Positions 45,569 through 57,672 are shown, numbered from the stretch's first letter. The stretch is 64,000 nt of DNA from Manduca sexta (GCF_014839805.1 NC_051126.1:11354609-11418608); one strand, 5' to 3'. Notes: a model not told the origin generated them from the sequence alone. Program-made: numbers and translations.

Positions 45569-45672
45569 TTGGCAACAATCGACCTCCCTCCTTTTCTAAT
45601 ACTTCCTCGATGTAATAATAGATGGCGCCACTATCGCTTCGGAAATTCACCAGTGCTGCGGCGACATATATA

Positions 45673-47607
45673 ATACAATGTAAACAGAAGTTTTCGCATT
45701 AAAAATACTCTAGTGAACAGATGGTCTTCTGTCATTCCCTCGGGATTGGCAAGGACTATCGATCTTCATTACTACACTAAGATCAGTAAAAATCTATTGG
45801 TTGACCTTTTCAAGATTTATTATAATTGAATATAGCTAAAAGGTCCAGTAAATTAAAAGACTCACGTAAAATAGCCATTAGAAGGTCCTGAGGGATTTAA
45901 AGGACAATCCCGTGAAACACGGGATGTGAATCATTCGTTCACTTTGTTTTCATTAAGGTGGTAGAGTAGTTGTGTTAGAGAGAGAACGTATCGGTCTTTC
46001 CATACTATGGGTATTATCTCCGCAAAGAGACAGGACCTAGATAAAAACTTTATCTACAACCTTAAGGATATAGTCGTGCGTGGCAGCTGTATTTAGACAA
46101 CAGGCACGCTTAATATTAAACTGACCTAACTTATTTAAAATGAGTAAAATGAGTTTAATATCTTTTAATCCTTTTGTCTAAGACAGAACAGCGCTACAAA
46201 ATAGGCTGACTTTAGAATATGAATACTTAAAACGAGTCACTACGTCGGGCTATACCACACATTCATTTTCATTATTATCCAGTCTACAAATCAACCATCT
46301 TAAAAACGCAACCAACATTCGACCACGACTTCCTCTTGCACGTTCCAGATTCCCTTTCAAATCTTAAATTCCTCAGATAATATCTATCTAACCTACTTAG
46401 TGGCATTCATCGTGTGTAGGATTTGTTTGCGACGGCCGACGCCACTTTCGCGCGGTCCGTTAGCGATAAAAGCCTCTTTGTGTTCTCCGCTATGGCGCAG
46501 CGGAATAACTCTTTCAATGCAAGATTGCACGTTGAAATATGGTGGTTGTGAGTGATATAATTCTTTGAGGCGTTTCTTTGCTGATAAAAATGTACAATCG
46601 TATGTTCTATTACGCTGTGGTTTCTTATAGATATTTTATGACAGCAGACCTATGAGAGTCCTAAAATCCAGTCAGAGTTCGCATAAATATTTGACAGCTT
46701 TTGCTTCGACTGGAGAGATCCTATGCGTGATGTCTCGAGGTGACAAGGGAATTTCACTTCCAGAGTTTCATCCAGAATTTTGTGATTTGTTAGTTAAAGT
46801 AGTTCGGACGGGTACTTTTTCGTAATCAATATCGAGTTTCCACGACATTCTGGAAACATCGAGATCTTTCTAGAACGTTCCGTACCGACGTAAGTTAGAC
46901 CTCAAGCAACACATGGAAGAATATTGAAAACACAGACAGATTCTAAAAACTGATTAGGTGATCTCAATTATGTGTTATGCTCGTCATTTTCCTACATAAA
47001 AACCTGCCAAACACCTGGTCTTAATATCACCCAAAACAACATATCAATACATTTCCAAGTCGTAAATCTAAACACTAATCCATCATAAAGCATTTTACGT
47101 AACTAAAAAGCTATTTAGTTCTCGTATGCGGCGCGTAACCACGTGATAAATGTAGATGGTGAGTTAGGCCGCGCAACATGGATCGGCTTTTAGCGCCTGT
47201 CCACCTGGGGCCGTACGCTCCGCGCATTTTTAGCATCAGATCACTTTCTAAAAGGAAAGTTGGAATGTTTCCAACTATGGAATTTGCCTGATGGGTTTGG
47301 GTGTTTTTTAACTTGGTCTTAGGAATAATAATCTGGAGTGGTAGTTTTAAGTAGTTGGGTGATCTCAGTTTCATTGAAATGACGTAGTTTTAGAGTTCTA
47401 AAATGGCCAATGAGATTACCGAAGTTCCAATAACCGCCACCGAAAGGTGTTCTGGTGATTTCTTGTGGGTCTGGCTTGTTGGTATATTAAGTTATAATCC
47501 ATAGATCTTGTATTATATATATTCTGTATGTGATAAAAATACGTGGTGTGTCGCAAGTTCCATGATTTCTACCGATCTTTTCAACTGAATTTATATTCTT
47601 AATTGCA
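45673..47607. other. Unassigned sequence, few repeats
   Basis: No repeat shared with the rest of the window. A GC-rich patch at 47150-47240 (AGGCCGCGCAACATGGATCGG) falls in an 87-residue minus frame with no known motif. Confidence 0.45.
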
Positions 47608-47750
47608 TATCTCTCAATTATTACCTAAACATGAAAACCGACCGCCAGTTTATTTCTAGTCCTTATTAGGATTTTATGTCGTTACTTGCATGTCTCTCAA
47701 TTATTCCCTAAAACATGAAAACCTACTGCTAGTTTATTTGTAGGATATTC
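47608..47750 (+). repeat. Tandem duplication, about 80-bp period
   Basis: TTGCATATCTCTCAATTATTACCTAAA...CAGTTTATTTCTAG near 47613-47665 is repeated as TTGCATGTCTCTCAATTATTCCCTAAA...TAGTTTATTTGTAG near 47689-47744, with about 10 percent difference. A local duplication, not found elsewhere in the window. Confidence 0.7.
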
Positions 47751-50075
47751 AGAAAATTTAAAGGCGAAAACCATCTAAAACTACCTAATCTGATCAATAT
47801 TACTTCTAGCACGTAAATTGAAGATTAAATTACAGTATTTTAGAAATAAAACGATAATATAACGTCTGTAGAACTAGAAACGCGAAACCATTAGCAGTAA
47901 ATCTCGCGGCAAACTACATTTTCATTTAATTTACGGCCAATATTTGTCTTTATCATTCAGCATTGTTTTATTATTTTAATAATAGCATGTTTACATAAAC
48001 ATGAGTGTATTTGTTAAATATGATTAATTTTATTTGGTTATTTGCGTGTTGTTTCGAATAATTACTGCCAAGTGCGTGCGGGTGTGAGGCTGCGAAATTA
48101 GAGGTTGCGGATTCAATTCCCGAATATGGTAGTGTGATCTGTAATATTTTTTGGTCGGATCGGATAGTGTGAGTGTAAAAATCCTGAAACAGGGTCACAA
48201 TATTGGTCAGTGGCAATAAGTTCTAGAAAAAATTAATCAATGTAGAATTGTAGATATAATGCTGAACAAATAATATAAGCAACTTTTTATATCATTAGCA
48301 GTATGCTTTAATATCGATACAAACGTTAGTCAACAATAAAAGCCCCTCAAAAGATCAAAGACTCGCGAACGACAATAAAAAAAAACATTTTTAAATTTCG
48401 AATTATAAATCACGCGCGTTAGACAAAATGCGTTCAAAGTTTTCTCGTTCATTTCGCTGTGAACAGTGTGCATTGCTCTTTGACACGAATTGTTCGGAGT
48501 TGCGCGCACTCAGCTTGTTCATTTGAACAGTACGTGACAGCGGCTGTCGCGAAACTGTTGTCTTCTAGCTAAAACCGTCTGTTTTATCATAGCTTGTGTG
48601 CGTGATTGTAATTATACGGAGTAAATGACTACGTTTCTCTAAACTAAAGGCATAGATTATGAATATATATAGAATAGTTAAGTGAGAAAAGGAGACATAT
48701 ACTAAAACCCGCGGTAGAATCATTAATTGGCAATGATTAAGTAGGTAGTAGATTCATAGAATTTTGTATACTATATATACAATATTGATATTGATCATTT
48801 CTAAAACCAAATCCCGGTCGCTATTGTGCTCGATAGCTTTGACTCGGAACTAAAATTATTTTATTTATTTTATATGTTTAATTTTATGGCACGCTAGTAT
48901 TTTTTATAAAAAGGAATACATTTATACGAGGCCATTTCTACTGCACATTGGCTACACTGTCCTCCGAACCCGCCTAGCACTTTGCATAAAACTCAGCGAC
49001 AGTTAATTTATGGGTTGTATGAATATTTATCAGGTTTTGCATGTGTTAAAAATAACACTCTTGGGAGAAAGATTTAATTTCACGATAAAATGCTCTTTCA
49101 TTGTAACAGAATTTCGTGTACAAATTATGATAATGTCTTATTAATGAAACAATGTTCAGTTTTACAAACTTTTGCTTTTAGTGCATCTCTAATTCATGAG
49201 ATAATGCAATGCATAATAATAAAACGGACGAAAGTGACTTTTTTAAAACCGAGCTTCCATTAAATTTGATAGTTGGTAATCATCGATCGAGACGTGACGT
49301 AATATCAAAGGAGTCTCTAAACTATTTATACTTTGCAAATGACGCGTCAAACATCATAAATATCCATAAAAACATGAGGGTTTGAAAGCAAAAGACCCAA
49401 AGGAAATGAAGGTTGTCTGCAGGGCGGCGCCATTTCCGCGCCGGACGAGGACTCGCTAAACAGGCTCTATTATCGCTGCTGCCATCTGCGATGCGTTCGC
49501 CATTGTGAACTTCCTTTTGTCTATGTCTTGTTGCTGTGACGCGGGCAGACATCCGACGCCCTCTGTTGTGTTGTGTGGGGTTCAATGATTTCACGCCTTT
49601 GAATATAAGAAGGGTAAAGTATTTTAGAAAATAGTCGTTAATGCTAGTGGTGTTTTGGCGAAATATTTTTATATTATCATTCTCTGTCGTATTTTCAGAG
49701 TTCCTTGTGATTTGGAAGTCTTCGTTGCACAATTAGTGATATTTATTAAATAAACTGCTTTAACAGAATTAAATAGTAACTTTGAGTCTCATCGTCGGAA
49801 AAAAAAGTTTCTGAGTGGGAAGTAATTAAGTATGTATCCTCACGATTCTAGAATGTATAGTATCATCTTAATTCGAGTTTAGGAATAACGCCACTATAAT
49901 TAGAACCATGTGACTAACAGCTGCGAAGTGTGAAATTTTTCGAAAAGAAAGCCGACATAAAATATAGGTACTAATACTAATTATAATTAAATTTTGGCCT
50001 ATAAATATCTATAAATATTAATTATTTATTTATAAATATTTTTTTTATTGTTTGCTTACAATATATTATTACAAA
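47751..50075. other. Unassigned sequence with two promoter-like GC-rich patches
   Basis: 48420-48560 and 49420-49580 are CpG-richer than their surroundings. The second lies in a 136-residue minus-strand frame (49322-49732) that is basic in its middle and hydrophobic at its end but matches no family I know. 48060-48200 may be a decayed SINE (GGTTGCGGATTCAATTCCC, B-box-like). Confidence 0.4.
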
Positions 50076-50125
50076 AGCGAAGCCGGCGGGAATCGGGTTA
50101 TATGGACCGTTCGCCACTACTGACT
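50076..50125 (+). repeat. Short shared repeat M, second copy
   Basis: GCCGGCGGGAATCGGGTTATATGGACCGTTCGCCACTACT, the partner of the 34.8 kb unit. It lies 300 bp before the 66-bp-arm foldback. Confidence 0.5.
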
Positions 50126-50418
50126 AATGCCTTTACCATCGACCTATGACCTATCAGCATTATAAAGACGTGTTGGCGACGCAAATACTTATTAGTGAAA
50201 TATAGTGTTAAACGCTCTTTTTACAGTAAACATTATGTTAACAAAATAATTACAGAATACAATTTTAGAGATTTTTTGACAACGTCTAACCAGAGAGAAT
50301 AATAGAATAATCGCCGCGTGACATATCTTCTCTTCTACCAGCCTGCCCGCGCAGCCGAATAGTTCCGGAAACGCCCGATGTCATCGGCTAGGATAGCGGC
50401 GAGTAACAATATAGTCTA

Positions 50419-50914
50419 AGATCCCGCTGCAGAATTAGTGCACTCATCGAGTATATGTTAAAAACTACATTCTTACACATATTTCTCATTTTTAAGAGTC
50501 AGCAACCCTTATTTGCAGCCAGATTTAATTAGGCAACCGTGTATCATGATTAACAGAAAAAAATCAGCTTTAATTTGATGTATAGCTAATAAATATACAT
50601 TATGAACGAGTAAATATATCATAGTTATACCTGCTTACACCTGGCTGCGAAGAGGTGCGGCCAAGTGCGCAACGGCAACCGTGGTTTTTCAGAGTCTTTA
50701 TGCGTATTGTCATGAAGTGGACGATATTTTATTTGAAAAACAAATGAATGAAATGTGTTCCGAAAAATCAATTAATAATAATTTAATTAAAAATATTAGC
50801 GGCCAAGTTTTAATAGGCAACCTAGTAGATATATATTCTTCTAAGCATAAATATGTGTAAGAATGTAGTTTTTAACATATACTCGATGAGTGCACTAATT
50901 CTGCAGCGGGATCT
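50419..50914. mobile_element. Foldback element with 66-bp perfect inverted repeats
   Basis: 50419-50484 and 50849-50914 are perfect reverse complements over 66 bases (AGATCCCGCTGCAG... to ...CACATATTT). The 364-bp spacer has no frame of note; near its two ends it carries a direct motif, GCCAGATTTAATTAGGCAACC and GCCAAGTTTTAATAGGCAACC. Flanks are GTCTA on the left and CGTAC on the right, with no obvious target duplication. Perfect arms suggest youth or copy correction. It could be a MITE or a local inverted duplication. Confidence 0.7.
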
Positions 50915-52311
50915 CGTACTAATAGTTTTGGTTTTAATTTTTGAATTCCGATCCTTTGATGTAATCCTTTTTTGTACTTACTTGTCAATTGAGAGTTTTT
51001 CGTCATATATAAATATTTTTTTATAACGCCTATTTTAATCTGATTGAGTACTGGCTCATCTTCAACATTGCACCAAATTTTCAAGAAAGACACTAAAGAG
51101 ACAATGTCGAGATAAACCATGTACTTGAAAATGCAAATACAGGCGAAAGGAGTCGATGAGTATTTAATAGCGCAAGGAGGGCGACCGGAGCGGATACAAG
51201 GATGGCTTATCTGCGGATGTGCTCGGAAACTGAACTGATACGGCCTTATGTATCGTGGGTTTACCGAGCAATAGATATTGCACAACTTAGGCGCATATAA
51301 CATGTTCGGTGCGAGTTATCTAGTGTTACTGCTTACTAATAGAAATAGTGAAAATGTTTGGATGCTTGAATGTGGATGTAAATTCAGAAACTACTGAATG
51401 GATTGGAATAACATTTGACACACATAGACCCCAGGTCTATGTTGTGGTGGTATTATTTGCTGGTGGTAGGATATATTTTATATTCGATAAGATAGCGATT
51501 ACGTCCTGAATCATTGTAGTAATTCAAAGCGCCAGCTGTGTAACTATTTAATAATGAGATTAAAAATTTGAATATATCTTACGGAAGTAAGTTACCGAGA
51601 TTTTATTTAAAGACCCTGGTTTTTTATTACAAGAAAGGCTAAGGGCGAAGTCACGAGCAACAACTACTGTATAAATTACATTTTAATAATCGACACAGAA
51701 TGCCTTATAGTATTCCAAGATCTATGTACGAACGTACATAATATTACAATGTTATAATACGCGGTTGATATTATAAATAAATGCAGTATCCCGCCCTTTT
51801 TGTACGTAGACAGAGGAGTACCTTCATCCCCCATTTGCCAGCTAATGTCTTAAGCTAAAAATGGCCGACGAGCCTCTTTAAAATAGGTGGGCGGGGGGGG
51901 GGTAATTATTTCCACAAGTTTGTCCAAGACCCCGTATTTGCTTGAATAAAGCTGATCGATTCCCGAGGAGACGCCGGTAATGGAATTATAATGGCGGCGA
52001 ATAAACACCGCCTGTGTAATCACATTTAATACATTTTCTAATGTAAACTGTTGGGAAAATATTTTCTAAGATTAAATAGTATTTTGCAGTAATGTAAGGA
52101 TCTTTATAGTTTGCGACGTTTTTGATACGTATCGACGATGCGTTGTCAACACGCATATAAATTGTATGTATGCACAATGGCCTAGATGGTATTGGAACTG
52201 AGATGAAGGTCAGCAGCTTCAAAACCCAAGACATACACGTCTAACATATCGAAGTTAAGTGTGCATTATTTATTCATTATCGTTCGATTTAAATGAGAAA
52301 CATCGTGAGTT
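50915..52311. other. Unassigned sequence
   Basis: A 143-residue minus-strand frame (50872-51303) starts beyond and ends inside one arm of the foldback element and has no recognisable domain. Nine consecutive G lie near 51893-51901. Confidence 0.45.
51458..51508 (+). repeat. Repeat A fragment, 5' end only
   Basis: TTGCTGGTGGTAGGATATATTTTATATTCGATAAGATAGCGATTACG matches only the first 45 bases or so of the family. Confidence 0.7.
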
Positions 52312-52557
52312 TGGTTGTGGTAGGATATATTTTATACTCGCCCGGATAGCGACCACCGCACACAAGATGTTAAAACTCGCCATAGTGGCTAACGTAAGTG
52401 TGTCGCGTTCCGGGATCAGTCTGTGTATATCCGGTTCCAACAGGCCGGCATAATTGTGTCGACTGTCGAGAGGTAGTCATCTCGTCAGTCGACATTCTAT
52501 TGGACCTCACTCCACTTCTCATCAGTGCAGTGGGGTCGTTTGCTGTCAGTAAAAAAA
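52312..52557 (+). repeat. Repeat A copy, full length
   Basis: From TTGGTTGTGGTAGGATATATTTTATA to GTCAGTAAAAAAA (A run 52551-52557). The three short frames over it are spurious. Confidence 0.82.
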
Positions 52558-53160
52558 TCAACAGTAAACGTATTCCGGTAGTTTACATTCATCGAGGTAT
52601 TATTACTATGGTTTCCACAGTATTTCACTAGAACTATTTTGATTTCACGGAGATTAATATGGAATGTAAGAAACAATCATGTAGTTTTTGATTTAAAAAA
52701 ATATATATAAATTAGTAAAAAGGCTTGCTTCTGTATTATTTTAGGATTTCAGAATTTAGAACACAGAGGATGATTGCAACTTTCTGGACCCTATTAGAAA
52801 AAAAAATGGCAGCTCAAAATTTTTCTAGTTATTAATTTATTGCTCTGAAGGTGATGCCTTATTAGTGATGAAAAACAACATGGATTCCAAATGAATCACT
52901 ATTTTCATACCAATCTAAAGAAAAATCTCATTGAAGTTAATAAAATAAAAGGAAGTTACGTGTCAGTGGCCACTGGCCGGAAGTTCATCCCATGTGCAGA
53001 CGGCGCATGGAGCGCGATCGAAATACAAGTGATCTAGAATCTGTTTGAGTTGAAGACATTCGCAATAAGAATATAGAATTATTTGATTTCCACCATCGTT
53101 TACGAGGAATCAGGGTTACAGTTAAAAGCAACGTTGAAGATTAACACACGGTTGTGTCTT

Positions 53161-53336
53161 GGCGATAAGCTCGCCTCCTATTACGTCTTAGAATACATAG
53201 GCGTACAGTGGGTGCCTTGGTTGCATCCCTACCCACCCCTATAGACCCTCCTATCACATCTTGGCACGGAACACACAGGCGAACAGCGGCTTCACCTCTA
53301 TCCACCCCTACATGGATAAGGCGTCATGTGTGTGTA
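53161..53336 (+). mobile_element. SINE family B 3' module, duplicated in tandem
   Basis: Two consecutive copies of the 3' module of family B without the tRNA-like head: 53161-53240 (from GGCGATAAGCTCGCC to CTACCCACCCCT) and 53241-53336 (from ATAGACCCTCCTATCAC to GGCGTCATGTGTGTG). Each carries the CACGGAACACACAGGCG-type and TTGCATCCCTACCC-type segments. The copies differ at many positions, so the duplication is old. Confidence 0.65.
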
Positions 53337-55199
53337 ATTAAACAAGAAATTCTCAATTTTTTCATGAATTAATGTCTCATATCCGGTCTGAATTGAAAAT
53401 CAAACATCATTTCGAGTTTTTGATACGCGCCAGACTGGTGAGACGTGTATAATATTTCAGCGATGTGCTAAACTTACTACCGTTACAATGTGAACAGACA
53501 CTAACTTATATTCGGGTACGGCACTCTCGGCAACTGTCGACAAGTTAGTGGAAGTGTCGCTGAGACTCGCGGAACTTTCTCGACTCAATGAGCTCGTCGA
53601 CGGGAAACGGCTAACTGAACTGGGAAATTATGTGTTTAACGTAACGGATATTTAGTTTTCAATTTTAATGACTTAATAAGTCGATTTACGTTTTTATTTT
53701 GATTTATTGGGCTGTGCGAAAATTGTAATTATGACGTGGCTGATATGAATTGTTCAGTATTGCACTCCATGGTACGGAAATGAGCTGGTTGAATGTGAAT
53801 GTGTGCATGTGTGTGTATAATGTGCACCTCTCTACGCATCGATCTCTAGGCATGTGTTATATATTCCATGAATATTATCTCTATGTACCTATTTATTTAG
53901 TTACGAATGCATTTAATTTTTTTTTTCAAGTAGTAAATTTCGTTCGCTAAATTGCATCAACATATTTTAGTGCTGTTTTCCCTTTTGGCTACCGTATTTC
54001 AGAGACTACGGGATTCTGTAAGTGGCCAGTATCGTTTAAAATTACCGAACTCAAATTCGAAATTTAATTCCCTTTTGCTACAAAATACGTTTTACCCAAA
54101 AGGCGGGTAAAATTCCGGGCTGTAAAACATTATTTAGGTCACGCGAACGGTAAATTTTTGCAGTGCCCTTAAGGACTAAGGAAACTAGGCTGTACGGTTC
54201 CAAAGCGGCAGTTTATAAAACTACCTACATGCACGATAAAATAGCACGTGAAAGAAATTAGTGAACGAACAAGCGACCGTCTTGTGCCGTCTAGAAGCCT
54301 TCATCAATCTGCGAACTGTGACACGATTCTTATGAATAGCTACTGAAGTTTTTATTTGATGTTTTAACGTTTACGTTTTCTTAGAATTTTCTGGATTGTG
54401 TAAAGAATTTAGGTTAGCTTTTATGTATGGAATTGCTTGAGATTGATTTGTGATACAGTGTGGTTGTTTACTTGATATAATTTGTACCTCGCGTATTATT
54501 ATCATAATAAGCAATGAATACTCTATAATGTAACTCATTTGAAGATCGAATTCTAGGTTCAGGCGTTGTAAATTAAATGAAGCAGGCTGTTATTATATTA
54601 ACATAGGCTAAAGTTTAAAATATAATAAGTTAGTTTGGCGTTGTATGGATAATATCGGGCACTAATTAATATTTTTGTTCATAAGATTTGGTATTTCTCC
54701 AGATTTTTCAATTCGAATAACTTTTTTATTACATTCCTAATGGAAAGTGGTAATTTTATGTCAAAATGACTGAGTAATTTGTCCAATGGAATTTAGGTGA
54801 TGGTCGAAAAACCAGCCCTCATATCTATATCGTCCCCGATTTTTTTATTTGACGTACCTTCCAGGAAGCCTTATGTGAACCACCGTGCGCAAAGCTAACC
54901 AATATAGTTAGTTGATTAGTTTGTTAGTTTTCAGTTTGGTATACTTGTTTGCATATCGGGAAAATGAAAATTTCCCTTGGGGTTTAACACGCCGCGTGAC
55001 ATACTACCTCTTTTGTTCTTTGGCTTGAACTGAACCCTATTGTGAAAAAATCTGATAGGTTTTATTTATCTCTGTTCGCACGATCTGATGCAAAATTCTG
55101 TCAACTCCTTGCGGAATACTATGCTTTATGTAGATATAGATTTTTGGTTTTACGACCGGGCTTTTAAGCGATGATACTAAAATTACAGGAATTATTGTT
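53337..55199. other. Unassigned sequence
   Basis: 53500-53655 is GC-rich with a short frame lacking an ATG. The rest is AT-rich and unplaced. Confidence 0.45.
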
Positions 55200-55300
55200 T
55201 TTTTTTTTTTATTATCTTAGTAGGCAAACGAGCAAGCGGACCGTTTGATGGTAAACAGCATCCGTCAACCATGGGTTTTGCAGCCGTTGCCTAAAGTTAG
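55200..55300 (-). mobile_element. LINE 3' end, diverged relative of family F
   Basis: A poly-T run followed by TAGTAGGCAAACGAGCAAGCGGACCGTTTGATGGTAAACAGCATCCGTCAACCATGG. The pattern (coding-strand GGTCCGCT..GCTCGTTTGCCTA..A tail) is that of LINE 3' ends with a short GC-rich finish. Confidence 0.55.
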
Positions 55301-55883
55301 TTTCTTCTTGTACAGTTTATGTTAGTTGACTGTAATGAAAAGTGGGAAGTCTATGGTTTTAATATCTGCTATAATACAAAATAATGATAATATTTGAGGC
55401 GAATTTTGTTTTAAAAAGATACATAGCATATAACTTACACTATTTAACCCGAAAAGGACAGTCATAGACAAAACCAATACAGGTGGCAGAAGCGAATCCA
55501 AAACCTCATGGTTAAAATCCAAATACCCTGTCATTAGATCAACAAAATACACTAAAAACCACATTGGGTCATTAAAATATCAGAAGTCAAGAATAAAAAA
55601 GTTCACGTAAAATGAGTGCGAAAAGTCTAAAGTTTTGTAAGAAATTATTTTTCATAGGAACGCGTCGGAGCAGGTTCCGCTCGCAGCTGCTTATAAACTT
55701 TAGAATAACGATACCAGAGTTTGGACATCAACCTGTAAAGTGACTGTTAAATATTAAACTCTTAAGCATGTTTCACGTGTTGGAAAAGTTACGGAGTTTT
55801 ATATGGCTGGGGCAAGCTTGATTGCATACTTTAGTGAATTTAGTTGTGCAAGCGAAGTTATTTTAATATTATTGTTGTGTAAG

Positions 55884-56215
55884 ATGCCTTAGTCTGAGGT
55901 CTCAGATACAGGGTTCGATTTGCAGATCGGGACATATTGGGATTTTCTACTCAGTATCAATGCTCTAATTAAGATGCCTTTAATCGTTATCGCTAAGGCT
56001 ATATATGAGAATGACATATACTAGCGATAGATTTATAGATAGGATATGTCATTAGTATACATTTTCCCTGTTTTACATTAGCGTTAACAATTGTAGAATG
56101 GTGTCTTGACTACGGGCCTAACCCAGTCTGGAATTGGCATATATGACAAATGGTGAAAAGTGAATGCTCTGGTTGCATCTCTACCTTCAGAAATGAAGGC
56201 GTGAAGTAGTTTTGT
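55884..56215 (+). mobile_element. SINE family B copy, interrupted by about 120 bp
   Basis: Degraded head with B box GGTTCGATTTG (55912-55922) and body to CTCAGTATCAATGCT near 55965, then unrelated sequence to about 56095. The 3' module resumes at GAATTGGCATATATGACAAATGGTGAAAAGTG and ends in TGAAGGCGTGAAG. The inserted part has short inverted AATGACATAT / ATATGTCATT segments and may be a small foldback insertion. Confidence 0.65.
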
Positions 56216-57392
56216 TTGTTTTTAAGTACTTTGAAGTTAATAGATGCGGATGAGAGTAAAGGTGTGTAGAAATTAAAACTTTGGTAACCAATGACAAAAC
56301 AAATTATGTTAATACTACACACAAAATAATATTTTTTATAATAATGCACATTGTTTCACTTAAATATCAAACAAAATTCAACCATAAATAAAGACGAACA
56401 TACTACATAGAGTTGTTAATCCCCTGTAGCTAAGTACGTAGGTCGGTGTGGTTAGAGATATTGTTGATGTGGTGACTAAACTGTGCTGGCAGTCGCCCAG
56501 AATATAGTTATAATACCCTTCAGCTATAGTAGATATAACTGTGTGTTTTGTAAGATTTTATAAGCTTCGTTAAGTTAACATACGTTTTCAAGTATTATTG
56601 ATTGGTTTTGAATACCAATTGTGGTTAGTTTTGACTTTCGTGATATTAAAAATAATTTTAATAGGTAATAGCTGTTTCAAAACGAAGTTTATGCTTTATT
56701 AAATGTCGAGGGATTGTTTATATCAGCAGCGTTTCTTATCTGGTTGTATCGTTTGATTTTGTCTTTTTTAAATAAATATAAACGATTCTATAACCTTCTG
56801 GCAAAGCAATAAGCCCAGTAAAAACAGTATAGTAATTTTGTCTGATTCACTCGTAAATAAATTATTTCCAAATTTAAAAAGGACTCTATTCCCCGATAAT
56901 AACGCTAAATCAGTATTTAACTAGCCACAGTTGTGGAAGAGTTGTCTGAAAGACATCGCTTTTTAGCGATAAGACCGCCTATTGGTGTCTTTTTTATATG
57001 AATTAATAATTATATTCATTTTTCTGTATTCGGTGTATACAATAAAGTGTTTCACTCATTCATTCATTCACAGTTTTGTCACTTTCTTACGTGAATTAAT
57101 TTGAGAATGGTGGACATAGAACTAGGTTAACAATTCGTTAGGAGGGTTAGGATTCGAGGTTTTACTGGATACCCCGAAAATCTTTTGAGGAAATGATAAA
57201 TCCCACCGCACTAAAATTGGAGATACGAAGTATTGAGAGCCGATAAACCTCAAGGGAGTCGTGTGTTAATGCGGCATGCTAAGTGATGGATGGTCATGCT
57301 TTTTGTCGCCTGTATTCGGAATCGACGCGAAATTAAGAGATTTTTTATTACTTTGTATCTATTTTATTTATTTATAACTTTTTATTGTATAC
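56216..57392. other. Unassigned AT-rich sequence
   Basis: A CATT tetranucleotide run at about 57053-57070; otherwise nothing. Confidence 0.5.
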
Positions 57393-57672
57393 TAGCTTCC
57401 GCTCGCAGCTTCGCCCGCGTGGATTTCGGACTTCAAAAATGGAGGGGGTGCTCAATTTGTCGGGATGTTTTTTTAATGTATGGTGGTATGCAAGTGGTCC
57501 GATTGTCCGGTCAGGGTCTGATGATGGGATCCTGGTGAAATCGAAGGAATCTTATAGAATGATTCAGTATTCACGCGTGATGGCTTATTATTAGCGTATT
57601 TCATGTATAACTTTGGTGTTTACTTTGGTGTAAATATTTCATAAAAAAGAATCATAGAAATCGGTATAGAAA
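57393..57672 (+). repeat. Family E repeat with rearranged 3' part
   Basis: Starts ACTAGCTTCCGCTCGCAGC and matches 7466-7655 (reverse) for about 50 bp. Its distal part 57553-57630 matches the complement of 6069-6138. The last segment 57632-57672 is inverted relative to the 6 kb arrangement. The short frames here (69 and 82 residues) are not genes. Confidence 0.7.

Larger units (their letters stand above)
45302..45666 (-). mobile_element. Solo LTR of an LTR retrotransposon
   Basis: A 365-bp unit with the terminal inverted repeat TGTCG...CGACA (TG...CA ends), bracketed by TATATA at 45296-45301 and 45667-45672, a likely 4-6 bp target duplication. On the minus strand it has a TATA box, an initiator, a downstream element and an AATAAA signal in the right order. 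No second LTR, primer site or gag-pol lies nearby, so it is a solo LTR left by recombination. Ty3/gypsy origin is likely but not shown. Confidence 0.75.

Noticed and set aside
49322..49732. 136-residue minus-strand frame.
   Set aside because: Composition follows the GC-rich patch in the middle and AT-rich noise at the ends; no family motif.
50872..51303. 143-residue minus-strand frame.
   Set aside because: Its C-terminal part is one arm of the 66-bp inverted repeat and no domain is visible.
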